DNA from: Ampelocalamus luodianensis
Lineage: Eukaryota; Streptophyta; Magnoliopsida; Poales; Poaceae
Reading direction: 5' to 3'
NCBI GenBank assembly: GCA_036346255.1
Contig: CM070632.1
Location: 22,709,408-22,773,407, forward strand
Length of the DNA: 64,000 nucleotides
Shown: positions 33,884-46,348 of the stretch, piece by piece
Layout of the letters: the number at the start of each line of letters is the position of its first letter
Position numbering within the stretch: the first letter of the stretch is position 1
The notes under the pieces: generated by a model
Seen by the model: the letters and a program-made list of their open reading frames with translations, nothing else
Database searches by the model: none
What the model was told of the DNA's origin: nothing
Made by a program: the position numbers and the translations under genes

Positions 33884-35632
33884 CATGTGCAGTTCACAAT
33901 CACAATAGTTTTAGACTAAAATCAATCCTAAAATTAGATAGAGAAAGGAAGCAATTTCATTATCTCAATTCGACTCACCGTCAGTTTCTTAGTCAGATAG
34001 TCCTCCATTCAGACATTCATCCTCAAATAATCAAATTTAGTATATATAGATGTCATTTTCGCAATGAAAATTGACATATAAAATTTCACAATGTCATTCT
34101 CTCAAATTAACATTTAACACACTCTCTCTCATTGTCTCTAACAAAATATGACCATGTATATTAAATTGAAATTAGAACTACACAGACTAGCTGGTGGGTG
34201 GGGGTTACCGGTGCCGGAGGATGGGCTCAAGCCCACTCAAGCCTTTCTAGTGGCTACACCCCTGGGTCTAATCAGATACGATCTAGTGTTATTAACACTT
34301 GTAACTGCTGATCAAATCATACTGCTTTGGTCCATGGTTCATTGTACCCAGAGATAATATTGCTGGTACTGTGTGCATCAGGAAGTGATTGTTTCAGTCG
34401 AGATGACACTATGACAGCAACAAAAGGCTGCAGCAAGAACCAAAACGTTTCGTCGGAATAGATGCCAAAAGCCTTCGCTTGTACAACTAGTCTTTTGTGA
34501 CAGTACTCTCTGCGAGCAGGCGTCTGTTTCAGGGAGAAAGAAGAAATATAAGTAGAAGCGGGGACGGGGCAGGAATTGACAGTGGGAGTTATTTGTCGAC
34601 AGATCATTCCTCAGGTGCTTGAAGCCCAATAATAACTAGAATTGAAGGATGGATATTCAGCGGTGAACATATGGACACAAAAGCAAGGGAATTAGGTGAT
34701 AATCACACACATTCATTGATATGTAAATTGCACGAAAGACACAAGTATGTGAAAGCGGTTGGAAAGCTGTACTTGTGGCTTCAGTTCTTATTTAACTATG
34801 GCGGTTCAGATCCTTTTCTTTTCCTGTCATAGCAGTTAATTTCATAATTTGTCACGAATTTTGACGGATGTTGACTAATAGAGAGGGTTAAAATAGGTCG
34901 ACATCTGCAAGGGACTTGTAACATTGATGGGCTAAAATGGTGGATACTGCATGTGTTTGTTGGTCAATTTCTACCGTATAATAAGTCGATGACAATTGTT
35001 TTCAGCTGCTATAAAAAAGGAAAATATTCTAGAAATTCTCACATAAATAAAAATATTATAGGTAATAAGCAATGGATGGTATTTGTGTTTTCTCATGACG
35101 TGTGTACCCATCTCAAAAACAAACCGCAACCAAAAAGATAGACATGTCACGTCCCTTCTGGTCGTGGATCCCATCTTACTGTACCTTCCGAATAGCATAC
35201 TGTATGCCTCTCTCTCTCTCATTACTCAAATGTAGACCTCATAAAATGCTAACATAACCTTCCTAAATTGAAATATAAACCTTCCTAATTTATTATGGCA
35301 ACTTCTAATTAATCAGTATGCGCCCACTCGGTAAAGTGTAATGTGCATGCCAACGTGTGCTCATGCCAAAACAAACTCAAATATAAACCTTCCTAATCTA
35401 TATAGAGTTTTTCTTTCCTAATATATTAATGTAACCTTCTTAACTAGTAAGCAAAATATCCTATGCACTCCTTTTGTGGTGCACTCATTCTTCGGTTTGG
35501 GCATCAAATCATCATGAAATTTTTTGAAACAATTTGATGACGTAGTTTATATAGAGTTTTCTAGAACCCTTCAAAATTTCAATTCCTTTCCTTTTGTTTT
35601 ATTATTCTCACTACCTAATCTCATGAATCTCT
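33884..35632. other. AT-rich intergenic DNA
   Basis: No ORF with recognisable protein similarity, and no terminal repeats that I could pair. A somewhat less AT-rich block at 34180-34620 contains short open frames of unknown origin. Confidence 0.4.
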
Positions 35633-37180
35633 TCTATATTTATATATTGGGTCTAGCTACACAGAATTCATATGTTTTCTCTGTAAAAAACTGTCACATT
35701 CTGAAAGCTCATTTGCAACTCCATTATACATAAATTACAGTAAATTATTTATACAATTTTGGTTCTTGGTCACTGTAATTATTCTTGAAAGTATTAATAA
35801 CTCATATTTTCATCCCATGATTCAAAATCTCATATGTAGTTTGAGAGGTTGAGCAAAAACAAAGACAAAAAAAAAATTACAACTCCATTATACAAAAATT
35901 ACAATAAATTATTTATGTAATTTTGGTTCTTGGTCAGTGTAATTATTCTTGAAAGTCTTAATAACTCATAGTTCCATCATATTATTCAAAATCTCACATG
36001 TACTTTGAGAGGTTGAACAAAAACAAAGATAAAAAAAATTATATACTAACAAAATACGGCAATGTGGTGAACCCGTTATGTTTTTCACATGTACTTTGAG
36101 AGGTTGAGTAAAAACAAAGACAAAAATAAAAGTATATACCAACAAAATACGACAATATAGTGAACCTGTTATGTTCTTCACATGTGCTTTGAGAGGTTGA
36201 GCAAAAATAAAGAAAAATAAAATAAAATTATATACTAACAAAATGCGACAATGTGGTGAACCCATTATGTTCCATAGTGAGGGAGCTTGGCGTCGACCAC
36301 CCGAACCTGGGCGCAGCCAAGGTCTCCCTCGGCGTCATCTCTTAGGTGCGTACGGGCGTACTAGCTACAAAAATGCCTTTGCACTTCGTACTCGTTGGTC
36401 GAGGCGGTTGTACCTGTACATCTCGTTGCTTTGGATCCATCCATCCATCGATCCATGTGTGCATATATACTCAGGAGCAGAATCTCTCCAAACAGCACAA
36501 TGGAAATTTCTCCTAGCTAACCGAGCAAGTTCATGAGCAACCTTCTTCTTTACCTTTTGCACCCACGCCTCATGAAATGGGAGAAATGTAAAAGACTAAT
36601 TAAATAGACCTCATTCTTGTGTAGGAAGATGCAGGGCGAAGACCTCGAATCATATTATTTGCAGGAATTGCATAAACTGTGAAATATTAAGATGAATAAA
36701 TAACATATCAACAACACGAATCTTAGAGCACATCTAACAAATATAAAAGTGTCAGTTTTTTCATCAAAAAACTATCGGAAATTAAGTTGCAATTCCCTTA
36801 TATATTTAGGGTCTGTCTACACAGAATTCGACTATTTTCTCTGTAAAAAACTGTCACATTCTGAAAGTTCATTTACAACGCTATTATACATAAATTATAG
36901 TAAATTATTTATGTAATTTTGGTTCTTGGTCACTGTAATTATTCTTGAAAGTCTTAATAACTCATATTTTTATCACATGATTCAAAATCTCATATGTACT
37001 TTGAGAGGTTGAGCAAAAATAAAGACAAAAAACTATATACCAACAAGATACGGTAATATGGTGAACCTGTTATGTTCTTTACATGTACTTTGATAGGTTA
37101 AGCAAAAACAAAGACAAAAAATAAAATTATATACCAACAAAATACGACAATATGGTGAACCTGTTATGTTTCGAATAAAA
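35633..37180. repeat. Dispersed and tandem repeat complex
   Basis: A 230-bp block (CACAGAATTC through GAGAGGTTGAGCAAAAACAA) at about 35650-35870 recurs at 36820-37030. A partial copy lies at 35876-36020. A unit of about 95 bp beginning near CACATGTACTTTGAGAGGTT is tandemly repeated three times across 35995-36270 and again about 36990-37170. The minus-strand frame 35966-36265 simply encodes this tandem repeat (GSPHCRILLVYNF-type units) and is not treated as a gene. Confidence 0.75.
36276..36346 (+). pseudogene. Possible gene 3'-end fragment
   Basis: Between the two repeat blocks an abrupt rise in GC content accompanies the frame RELGVDHPNLGAAKVSLGVI followed by Ser and a stop at 36344-36346. 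The next 250 bp resemble an ordinary 3' untranslated region. It looks like the last exon end of a captured or deleted gene. I do not recognise the protein. Confidence 0.3.
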
Positions 37181-37514
37181 AATTATAATAAATTCAGACC
37201 CAATTCATCGGAAAAGTGCAAATCTCAAAGTATATTGGACGAATGAAAATTCAATTATTATGATTTTTTCTTATAGCACATCAACAACACGAATCTTATA
37301 GCACATCTAACGAATAGAAAAATGATAGTTTTACTTTTAAAAAACTGTCGAAAGTTATATAGCAATTCCTGTAAATTATAGTATAAGAGTTCTTTTGGTA
37401 TGCGTCCACACCTTGGCTTGGAGATGAAGCCGGAAACCACGGGCCCACAGGGCCGGCCGTACATTTGGTTTCATGACATTTGTTGTGTATTTTTGGAATG
37501 AGACTGTCTATTCA

Positions 37515-37699
37515 TAAGTTACCTAAAATTTTCTTAAGTTTAAGTCACTTGTTGTGACCATTGGATCAATATCCAATCATTTAACATCCATTGGATCAAT
37601 ATCCAATCATATGACAATCATATGACACACTAATTTCTACACAAATCCAATGGTCACAACAACAAGTGACTTAAACTTAAGAAAATTTCAGGCAACTTA
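37515..37699. mobile_element. MITE with 45-bp inverted ends
   Basis: The left end TAAGTTACCTAAAATTTTCT and following bases to GTTGTGACC pair with the right end GGTCACAACAACAAGTGACT through GGCAACTTA with few mismatches. The core holds two copies of CCATTGGATCAATATCCAATCAT. The length (185 bp) and lack of coding fit a miniature inverted-repeat element. A TAA/TTA target duplication is possible but cannot be separated from the ends. Confidence 0.72.
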
Positions 37700-38117
37700 A
37701 GACTAGCCAAACCGTTTCGGAATTTAGTCGTTGTTCTCTGTCTTCTATTAAGCGTTGGTTATTATTTTTTATACGTGTCATTGCTCTCAATGATCAATCT
37801 AGAATCAGACACATGTTCCATCTCAAAGCTAATCCAAAACCCAAAAAAATTGATGTAGAGTTAAAAAAAAAATACCAGATAGCTTACAAATATCAAACAA
37901 GCATAGATTTTAAAAGCATGTAAAGGTCCTTATTACATGCCCAGGCACTATTCGACTACTAATGGAGTTGCTTTAACATTTGCGTAGTCTTTCTAGAATA
38001 GAAGCACTGATAGTACTGTAAGAATAGGAAGCTTCGGTGATGTATCAATTAATTAAATATGTTGACAAAAACTGCTAAAAAGAGAGGCGTTTCTGCTATT
38101 CAATTCCATTGTTCTTC

Positions 38118-38122
<5 letters not shown>

Positions 38123-38155
<33 letters not shown>
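38123..38155. repeat. (AT)n microsatellite
   Basis: An uninterrupted AT dinucleotide run of about 16 units, ending in a short AC run. Confidence 0.95.
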
Positions 38156-38161
<6 letters not shown>

Positions 38162-38163
38162 AA

Positions 38164-38286
38164 CTCTTGTGCATACATAATTAGAAGCCGTAATTACACG
38201 GGTAGCACATTATTTATTTTTATATATATGTATATATCACTCTTGTACATACATAATCAGAAGCCGTAATTACACGGGTAGCACAT
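38164..38286. repeat. 47-bp duplication downstream of TPP
   Basis: CTCTTGTGCATACATAATTA and the next 27 bases (38164-38210) recur at 38240-38286 with two or three changes, separated by an AT-rich spacer. It lies 3' of the TPP stop codon. Confidence 0.85.
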
Positions 38287-38600
38287 AATTTTCCACCTTC
38301 CTGCGCAGCCAGATAGCTAGCCGCCACGGGCGAAGAAAGCAACAGCTAGCTCAAACACGCACGCTCTCTTCGTTCCCCGGCAAACAGCCACCGCAAGGCG
38401 CCTCCCAAAAAAAGAAGGGAGGCACACATATGCACGCGTGCACATGACAAGGTACAGGAACACCACAGGAATAAAGATACGCTCCCTCTAATTAATCATC
38501 CGTTTATTACGCATATATACTAGTATTCCATCCGATAATCTCCTCCTCCTAATTGATCGTCGGCCCGGAGCTGGTCACCACGTACGAATGGGTCGGTCCA

Positions 38601-41066
38601 TCACCACTTCGGCCGAGCCTTGGAGAGGCGCTTCCACTCGACGAGCCGCAGCAGGAACTCCATCACCTGCACACACACACATACGCATCGCAAGAGAACA
38701 CACGCATCAGCGTCGCGCGCGGGCAAGTGGCGGAAGAAGTGGACGCCAGCGGAATTGAATGGCCCCGACCGGCCCGACACCGACGGCGCCGCCGGTGGTC
38801 CCCGGGAAAGCGGGCATGCATGAGGTGGACTAAAGATAATAATGGCACCGGGAATGCGCAGAAAACTACGTGCGCACGCAGCAGCACCAGTAGAACTCTA
38901 AGAACGGCTGAGCAAGTACTACTGTACTAGCTAGCCTTTCTAATTTTGTGCTGCAAGTACCGTACGTATGTACGCGACGCAAGCAAAAGGCCTATGTACT
39001 TGCCTCGGCGGGCTCCTGCAGCGAGTAGGACGCGTTGGTCTCCTTGGGGTACTTGGACACCAGGATGCCGATGCCGTGCCCTCTCTTGCGCAGCACCTTG
39101 AAGGCGTCCTCGTCGGTGCGGTCGTCGCCGATGTACACCGGCAGCACGTTGCTGCAGTCGGCGAAACCTGAGAACCGGCGGATCGAGTCAGGACATCATG
39201 CAAAACAGTCATGCACCAGCAGGAGACAAAACCGGTGCTTTCGCGCGCGGGCTTACCGAGTGACTCCAAGAGGAACTCGAGGGCCTTGCCCTTGTCCCAC
39301 TTGATGGTGGGCCGGATCTCCAACACCTACAGGAGAAGAATCCAATGATCGGAGATTGCGGCTTAGTGGTCGTGTCATGGCAACGACGACATCTGCGTAG
39401 TAGTAGTAGTACTGCGCAAGAAAGCAGAGATTGATGGGTACATATGTGACTGCAAGAGCTAGATAGCGCACCTTCCTCCCCTGTGAGAGCTTCAGCTTGG
39501 GGTAGTCCTTGAGCTCTGCTTTCACTATGTCAGCCAATGTGCTCCAGCTCTGCACAGATCAATGGCACACGTGTTGGTTAGTTACCCATGGTTACATGGA
39601 AAGAGGCAAGTTATTGGTTCGTTTCCTTTTTTACTGCTGAGTAATGACAAAATGATAGGATGGTGTGGGAGTAGATGGGGGCTCACACTCACACTAACAA
39701 GTTGAAAATGGGAGCAGAGAAAGAAACAAAATGGGAAAAAGGAGCATTTGCCACACCTTTTCATCTACACATCTGAAGTGGACAGACACACAAAACTTGT
39801 TGTTCTCCACCTTGGCTCCAGGTATGCACTTGGTCTTTTCTATCAAAGATTCGTTCACCTAACAACACACCAACGAGCAACACCACAAACAAGTTTCCAT
39901 CAGATCGAAAGCTTGACGCAAATTGAGCTAACTAGCATTGCAGAGGAAGGAAGTTAGGATGATGATGAAGAAGGAAGCCCCCACTAGCATTAGTACTTAG
40001 TAGTACCTGTTCTATCATGGGCAGGAAGTCGCTCGCCGGTTGAAAGAGAACCCGTTTTGCCTGTGAGCCACACAAATGGAAGGCAAAGCAAGATAAGTAT
40101 CTCTCCCTTTTGGGTGGCCGTCGAGTGACAAATGCGGCAGTGGCCGGCAAGGGGGGTACGGTGGGTGCAAACCTTAGCCTTGGTGTGCCGGGAGGCTTTC
40201 GCGGGGCCCTTGATGTCCATGCCGTGGCTACCGGCGTAGTAGAGCTCCGCCAGCTTCACGAACTCAAACACCTACGTATCAACAGCAAGAAACCAAATTA
40301 AGCTGAGAGCTTTCAGTCCGGTGATGTGATTGGCGCGCGCGCGGTGAGAGCTATCTGTGCTGGCATTGGGGATGGACTAATGTGTATACCTTGTCGCGGC
40401 ACCGACCGCTCACGATTGCCGTCGGGAAGTGCTTGGCGACGCTCCGCACCGCCCGCCGCATCTGACCGGGGAATCGCATGCACGGTGATCAGAGATGAGC
40501 GTGTCGAGGTAATGAAACAGGGGAGACAACTGAGTGTTTGAACAGCGTAGTTACCGTGTCGCTCATGAAGGCGGCGTCGGGGTCATCCACGATGGGGGAC
40601 AGCGTGCCATCGTAGTCGAGGAACATGACGATCTGCTTCCCCTTGGACGCGGCCACGATCTGGTCGAACTTGCTCAGCGCCGACGGGTGCCTCACCTGCA
40701 CCGATCAGAACAGAGAAGCATTTTAGCACAGCGCGCCCCAAGAAACAGAGCAGCCACGTGCGTCGTAACGTAAGCAGTGATCGTGCTTGGTAGGCATTGG
40801 AATGCACGGACCATCCACGCGGTGTGGTCGTCACCAACGCCGGCGGCGAGCGCGGCGGCCGCCTTGGCGTGCGTGGGCGAGGACGCCCGCATGGAGTCGA
40901 CCCATCCGTTGATGAGCCCGGCGCCGAGGTCCATCTGCGCCTGCAGGTACTTCGTGCGCACGGCCACGCCGGGCGTGACCCGCGGCGGCGGGTACGGGAA
41001 TAGCGGCGCCGTGTTGGCTGGTATCGCCACGGCCACCTCCGGCACCACCACGCTCTGCTTCGTCAT
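38601..41066 (-). CDS. TPP: Trehalose-6-phosphate phosphatase, 10 exons, 366 aa
   Basis: This enzyme removes phosphate from trehalose-6-phosphate to give trehalose, acting after trehalose-6-phosphate synthase and lowering the sugar signal T6P. Coding exons in order: 41066-40812, 40695-40555, 40461-40390, 40271-40173, 40060-40007, 39858-39757, 39549-39472, 39326-39257, 39167-39004, 38666-38601. They join without frame breaks. HAD-family motifs are intact: LDYDGTLSP with nucleophile Asp112 and Asp114, IVSGR with Ser150, GSHGMDIKGP (170-179), KWDKGKALE (Lys279/Lys281) and GDDRTDED (304-311). The length fits plant TPPs (about 370 aa). The variable N-terminus (MTKQSVVVPE start) precedes the domain. 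Intron 9 uses a GC donor. Which paralogue this is cannot be told without alignment. A TATA box lies about 150 bp upstream. Confidence 0.95.
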
Positions 41067-41215
41067 CGTCGATCTTGCGGCAGGAGCTCAACCAAGCCGA
41101 TGATCGGACCGAAGAAGCCCTGTTGCGAACGGCTCTGTTCAAGCTTGGAAGAGCCGGGGGCAAGAGGAGGAAGAGGAGGAGCTAGGTGTGTAGAGGAGGC
41201 GAGGAGGGAGACCGT

Positions 41216-41223
41216 TATTTATA
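41216..41223 (-). promoter_or_regulatory. Probable TPP TATA box
   Basis: TATAAATA on the minus strand lies about 150 bp before the TPP ATG, followed by a C/T-rich leader. The spacing suits a core promoter with a 5' UTR of roughly 120 bases. Confidence 0.6.
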
Positions 41224-42329
41224 GTAGAAGCCGGAGGATGGAAGCCCAAGAGCGCGAGCGCGAGCGCGACGCGAATCTATGGGTGAGGGACCCACGATGT
41301 GCCCTGCTGGGGCCCAGCCGGGTGTCCACGGGTCCCACAACGACACGAAACCAGGCTCCAGCCAACCCGGCCTCTGGGTCGCCCAGAGGCTCCCAGAGGC
41401 TCCGGGCTCCACCGTCCGTTCGCACGACGTCCTCTTCGCTCGCTGCCGCCGCCGTCGCGTCCATCTCCAGCTCCAGCCTCCAGCTAGCCCGGCCAGCGCC
41501 GCGGCGCACGTGCAGGGCCCGCGTGAAAGGCGGCACGGCCTACGCGTCCCTGCGCGCGCCGGTGCGGCTCCACCTATACTTGGTCGGTAACATAGCGACG
41601 CTTGTGTCTTTTCCGTTAGGCGCAGATGCAAACCGTACATGCCGAGTTGAAATGGTCGTTGCGCGTTGGCGTTGCGTCAGTTACGTCGTTTCCTCGCGAG
41701 CCTTCGCGCTCTGCACGGTTGGGCAACGGCGAAGGGAAAGGCGCGGCTCCGCCGAGGCACGCACGGACGCGCGCGCGATACAGTGAAACGGGACGTGCGA
41801 GTAGGGCGCGCGGACCGGCGGACCACCCGGTGAGCGACACGGCGCCCGCCCGCGCGCGGACGCGTGTACGCGGTGCCACCACCACCCTCGTGACACCCCG
41901 CGCGGCCGTTCCCTCGTGGCTCCACCTCTGTGGGCGGCCTCCCCGCCCTTCCGCTGACACGCCCCCAGCCTGCCAACTCCGGTCCCCTTGTCTCTTCTTC
42001 TCTCCCCCGCCCCGCGTGCTGTGCCCTTGTCTCTGCGCGCATACCGTCTCGGGCACGAACGTCCGGAGTCCAGACCTCATGGTGCCCCATGCATGCAGTG
42101 CAGGCGCACAGAGCCGGATAAGATAGATACCTCACGTACAAGAGTCCCCTAGCTGTCGAGCTAGCTCCTCGAAGGGCAGCTAAGCTAACGCAGAGGAGTA
42201 GAGTATGCTACAATATGCATACTAGTCTACTAGTAAGTACATACATGCATGCCCTGACACATGCAACAGCGACGGCACGGGATCCTATGTTGAACGTACG
42301 CCGAGCATTGCCCACTGATGAACTGATTT
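41224..42329. other. GC-rich region upstream of TPP
   Basis: CpG-rich DNA to about 42130 with open frames on both strands (for example 41626-42126) but no recognisable domain. The frames overlap heavily and look compositional. It most likely contains the TPP promoter. AT content rises from 42130 on. Confidence 0.45.
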
Positions 42330-42330
42330 G

Positions 42331-42990
42331 CTATTTCATATGTGTCTAAAATTTTGCAAAATCATGATCGATTTTCTCACATTTGGATCAGCGTGGAGAT
42401 TCGTGCTCCGACAAGGTCATTTTCCTCCTCTCCGGCACCTGGCGACGGTGGTGGTGGTGACCGGCAGATTAGAGTTAGGGTTCAGATTCACCGGTGCCCC
42501 CCGGCTTAGAGGTAGGCCGGGGTGGCGGCGGACCGGCGGTGGGCAGCGATGGTAGCGGACGCGGGCGAGGAGAAGGGCAGTGGACGGGGTCGGTGAGGGG
42601 TGACAACAGCCAAAGTGGTTAGGAGTTGGTGACGGATCCAGTGGTGGTAATCGACGAAGAAGAGGAAGGAGGCGGCGCGGGGGATCTTGCTGGCCGAGAG
42701 AAGGAAAAAGGGTGGCGGCGGCGGCGACGGGAATGGGAGGCAGGGCGGAGAAGAAGGGACTGGGAGGCAAGAGGAAGAGGAGGCGCGGAAGGAGGGCGCC
42801 GGCAATGCAGCGGGTGGTGGCACGGGGCAGGACTGGGGCAGTGGTGGTTGAGTGTGGAGTGAGTTAGGGTTAGGGTTAAGATAGGGTGGGTTATATAGGT
42901 GAGAGTGACAGATTTAAGCCACAGGATTTTCATCCAACAATGAGAAAAAGTAATGGTGATTTCACAAATTTTCAAACGGATGTGAAATAG
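42331..42990. mobile_element. Probable long-TIR (Mutator-like) element
   Basis: CTATTTCATATGTGTCTAAA at the left pairs with the right end ACGGATGTGAAATAG, and imperfect inversion continues inward for about 60 bp. The centre (42400-42880) is GC-rich with open frames on both strands and no transposase. Candidate 9-bp flanks (ACTGATTTG and ACGTCCCTT) do not match, so either the ends are off or the duplication has decayed. Confidence 0.45.
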
Positions 42991-43699
42991 ACGTCCCTTG
43001 AACCGGCGGACGTACGCACGAGCTGTCGGTCTCGTACATGACTCGGAATGCGGGTGGCGACACGGCTGGTCGGCTCCGGTAGCTACTGTAGACCGGCGTA
43101 TGGACAGAACACTATCTTATTCTTCTATCTAGCTAGCCAGGTCGCTAGCCAGCTAGTATTATAGCTGTCCATGCATCCGTCCTCGATCGATCCATAGGAC
43201 GTGTCGTGTCGAAGCCCTGGTCATATGTAGGAACGTCGAGCTAACGGAATGCAAATGCATGTGATGACCGATGACCTTGAGTTGTCGATCGATTGACCTG
43301 CAGAGCCATGTCCGAGGTATACGTGTACTCATGCAGGAAAGTACACGTAGCCGCTGCTGTTTTTGTCGTGCGCTACGTACTGGGGTGATGACATGCACAG
43401 TTTGGTCAGCCAATGTGCTTGCTTTGTCGGCAACATGCATGAACTACTCATTTGTCCATACAACTTTTCTTATTTGACTACAGGCTACGTCGACGTCTCG
43501 TATGCGTATAGTCAGGGCTAACGCAGGTAGCTAGGTCAATTACATATACTTGTTTCTCACCGATGGCCGCGCAACTTGTCTTGGGGTAATTGGAGATATA
43601 GTAATTGGTATCTTCTCGTGACCAGTATCAGCTAACAACTTAACATATAGCAATTAACAAGCAGTTTAATTATTTAAAAGGACGATATAGTGTGTTCGG
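42991..43699. other. Intergenic DNA, nothing supported
   Basis: Mixed composition with CATGCATG-type runs. Open frames are short and unrecognised, and no repeat or RNA gene was seen. Confidence 0.4.
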
Positions 43700-44866
43700 T
43701 TCGGATATGATACTACACTAGGACGCAATAAAATTTTGTACCACGTAAATCAAGAACCATACGAGTAAGATATCATAGATCATTACCACTAGATGTGTAG
43801 TACAACAAAACAAGAGTTGGAGCAGCCCAGTCCAACGCCGTACGCGTTGATGTAGTGGAAGTAGTCGATCGTCCAACATTCTTAGCCGTTGATCGTCTCC
43901 TCCAGCATCCTCTCGTATTCCTTACGTATATCGCAGATTGTCCTCAATCAATGCAACAGTGCTTCTACGGTATCCATAAGTCCATGGATGAAATCGTTGT
44001 GCGCCGGTGTGATAGCACCAGCACACACGGCAGGGCCTTTGGGAAGGAGGTGGCTAGGGTTTCGGTTGGTGGTGCTATACCTCCTCCTAAAATCCCTCAC
44101 GCCTCCCTTTAAAAAGAGCTCCTAACGGATCCCTATGTTAGAAACCCATTAGGACTCATAACCACGTACGGAATATAATCCGGTTTAAGCCACTAATGAA
44201 TCTAATTCGAACTAGTTTGTTCTAACCCATTTAGTGTGTGACCCTGTAGATTCATGTATAATCAACCGTGAACCGGGCGCTCCTTTCCGATCCACAAGTC
44301 GTTAGTGGTTTCTAACAGGATATAGCGACTCCCGAATACACATAAAGATCATATTGGACGAACCTTGATAAAGCTCATGTGTTGATCCATTTGTCTCACG
44401 ATACCAGATCGAACTCAAGGCGAGATGATAGCTCGATTTTTCACTCGATCTTGTAGTAGATTACTTAGTTATGATTGACTCCACAACCAGATTCGGCATG
44501 GTCATACACTTCCTTAATTCAACCACATTGAGGGGCCTATAGATATCTCTCCCGTTAAAGAGAATGGACAAATTCCATCTTGATCGCTTACATTCCTCCG
44601 CATATTTGATAGTAAACCCGAAAACTACCTTTATAACTACCCTTTTACGAAGTAGCGTTTGACAACCCCTAAGTGAACTATTACACATGTAGAAAACCAT
44701 GACGACCTAGGTCTAAGGATCTCACATACACTATGTATGAGACCAACTGATGACACTTAAGAATATAACAATTCCCGCAGTGTCTCAAGGCAGGTCAATC
44801 CAACACTATGTTTTCTAACACATGTCCATATTATTGATTTGATATCTCATATACATGATCCGTGAA

Positions 44867-46037
44867 TAGGGGTGGATCCAAAGAGGCCCACGGGGGTGCA
44901 CAGGACACTGGGTCCAATTTTTTTTACACTATTATAGCCTATGTATATATAGGTGTGAACCCCCTAGCCCAAATCGATGGACACCGGGCCGGCCCAAAGA
45001 AACCAAGCATCCTAGCTCCGGCCTCACGCTACCCCACTCTCTTTGTTGGGCTAAGGACGACACCAAGCACAACCTAGGGTACTAGGAACGCGAGTGTAGC
45101 CCAATTACTTGGCTAACCAAGCCGCAAGCACACGACTACACCCAGGAAACCAACAACCGCACTCTCACATCACTCCAGACCCAGGTCGTGTCTCTTGAGT
45201 CCTTGCTCCATCAACCATCTCTCTCCCTTCACGCATGGCCTTGCCTACTCGCGGCCACTAGTTGCCGGAGCCAAAGTCCTCGGTCGCCGCATTCTGCAGG
45301 CTGCGGCGCCTCCTAGTCATCATAGGCCGTAGATTGCCTCGTCGAGCACTCGACATGGGAAGCAAGGATTAACTCGCGAATTGGCATAGGGTATTGCTAA
45401 TTTCTCCCAATTCTTTTGATTTTTTTTAAGCAAAGTGGTTAAATTTGTGTTTTAGGGTTTCAATGTGATGATTGTTGGTTGATTTTTGTCAAATTATAGG
45501 GTTAGGACATAGGGTTTTAATTTGAACCAGAGGCAAAATTGAAGTCACCCTAATCGATATGCCCATCTATGAGCAAGCTTGTTAGCTGAGGTACAATGTC
45601 AAGTAGGCTTCTAGATGTATATTTCTATTGTATTGTTCTTGAACACATGACAATATCTAACTGAGTTTTTATATTATTGACAATTGGCAAGTAAATTTAT
45701 GGGACATTTTCCGAAAAGGAACTTGCCAAATAATGGTACTAATGATGAGAATTCACCTATTTTTTGTAGGCCGTTGAGGCTGGAAGTTGTATCTCGACAA
45801 TGCTGACTATCTTTTGTTTGTAGTTTGGTCCTTTCTTAGCAGATTTCTTGATTTTAGTAAGCACTTTCATCGCAACTTTGTTATCGTTGTACATTGTCAT
45901 CGGTTATGTTGAATTTTTATGCTAAAAATTGCCGAACACGATACTATTTCGTACAATGTTGTTTGAAAATTAAACATGTGGTTCTATGTAGGGTGAAGTG
46001 GTGAACACCGGTCATTTTCGTTCTGGCTCCACCCTTG
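44867..46037. mobile_element. hAT-like non-autonomous element
   Basis: The ends read TAGGGGTGGATCCA on the left and TGGCTCCACCCTTG on the right, which invert to CAAGGGTGGAGCCA. Similar termini mark grass hAT elements. Flanks TCCGTGAA (44859-44866) and TTCATGAA (46038-46045) match at six of eight positions, consistent with an aged 8-bp duplication. The homologous uninterrupted site at about 63780 lacks this 1.17-kb insert. No transposase was recognised. Confidence 0.7.
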
Positions 46038-46205
46038 TTCATGAAACGTGATCATCAATCAATACATGTGCCGATTTATAAATCATAAGTATCCCACATA
46101 ATGACATAAGATTAGAGATGTTTAGAATGATGTCATAAACATAAATAGATAGTTTCACGAACAAGTCACGCACTTGCCAATTAATATAAATGATATTTCA
46201 TTCTA

Positions 46206-46348
46206 TCTTTTTTTTGCGAATCACCCGGTACAACACATAGACGCCCATACACACGCACACCACCACACGCACGCACGCACTCACACACGCGACGCCTACG
46301 GAAGACTGGACGAGCGAAGCTTGAAGAAGAAAAGACGAAGTCACCACT
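46206..46348 (-). mobile_element. Short retroposon (SINE or 5'-truncated LINE)
   Basis: An 18-bp duplication AAATGATATTTCATTCTA flanks it exactly (46188-46205 and 46349-46366). On the minus strand it ends in a poly-A tail after GTACCGGGTGATTCGC, and it has a GTGTGT/GCGTGC-rich body. Long target duplications plus a poly-A tail indicate LINE-type reverse transcription. I cannot place it in a named family and see no convincing internal Pol III boxes. Confidence 0.75.

Noticed and set aside
35966..36265. 99-codon minus-strand ORF with three similar 32-residue units, as a repeat protein
   Set aside because: The protein repeat is just the translation of 95-bp AT-rich tandem DNA.
37515..37699. Transcription terminator or miRNA precursor
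   Set aside because: The hairpin has MITE-like ends and size. No promoter or further support for an RNA gene.
39757..39858. Suspected one-base deletion in TPP exon 6
   Set aside because: Re-reading the segment (GAAGTGGACAGACAC) shows the frame is intact: 102 bp, 34 codons, with VSVHFRCVDEK preserved.
41626..42126. 166-codon plus-strand ORF upstream of TPP as a divergently transcribed gene
   Set aside because: Overlapped by equally long minus-strand frames, Arg/Ala/Pro-rich, with no motif. Consistent with GC-rich promoter DNA.
43855..44112. 85-codon ORF
   Set aside because: Inside an LTR-like element. The related copy near 62600 does not keep the frame.
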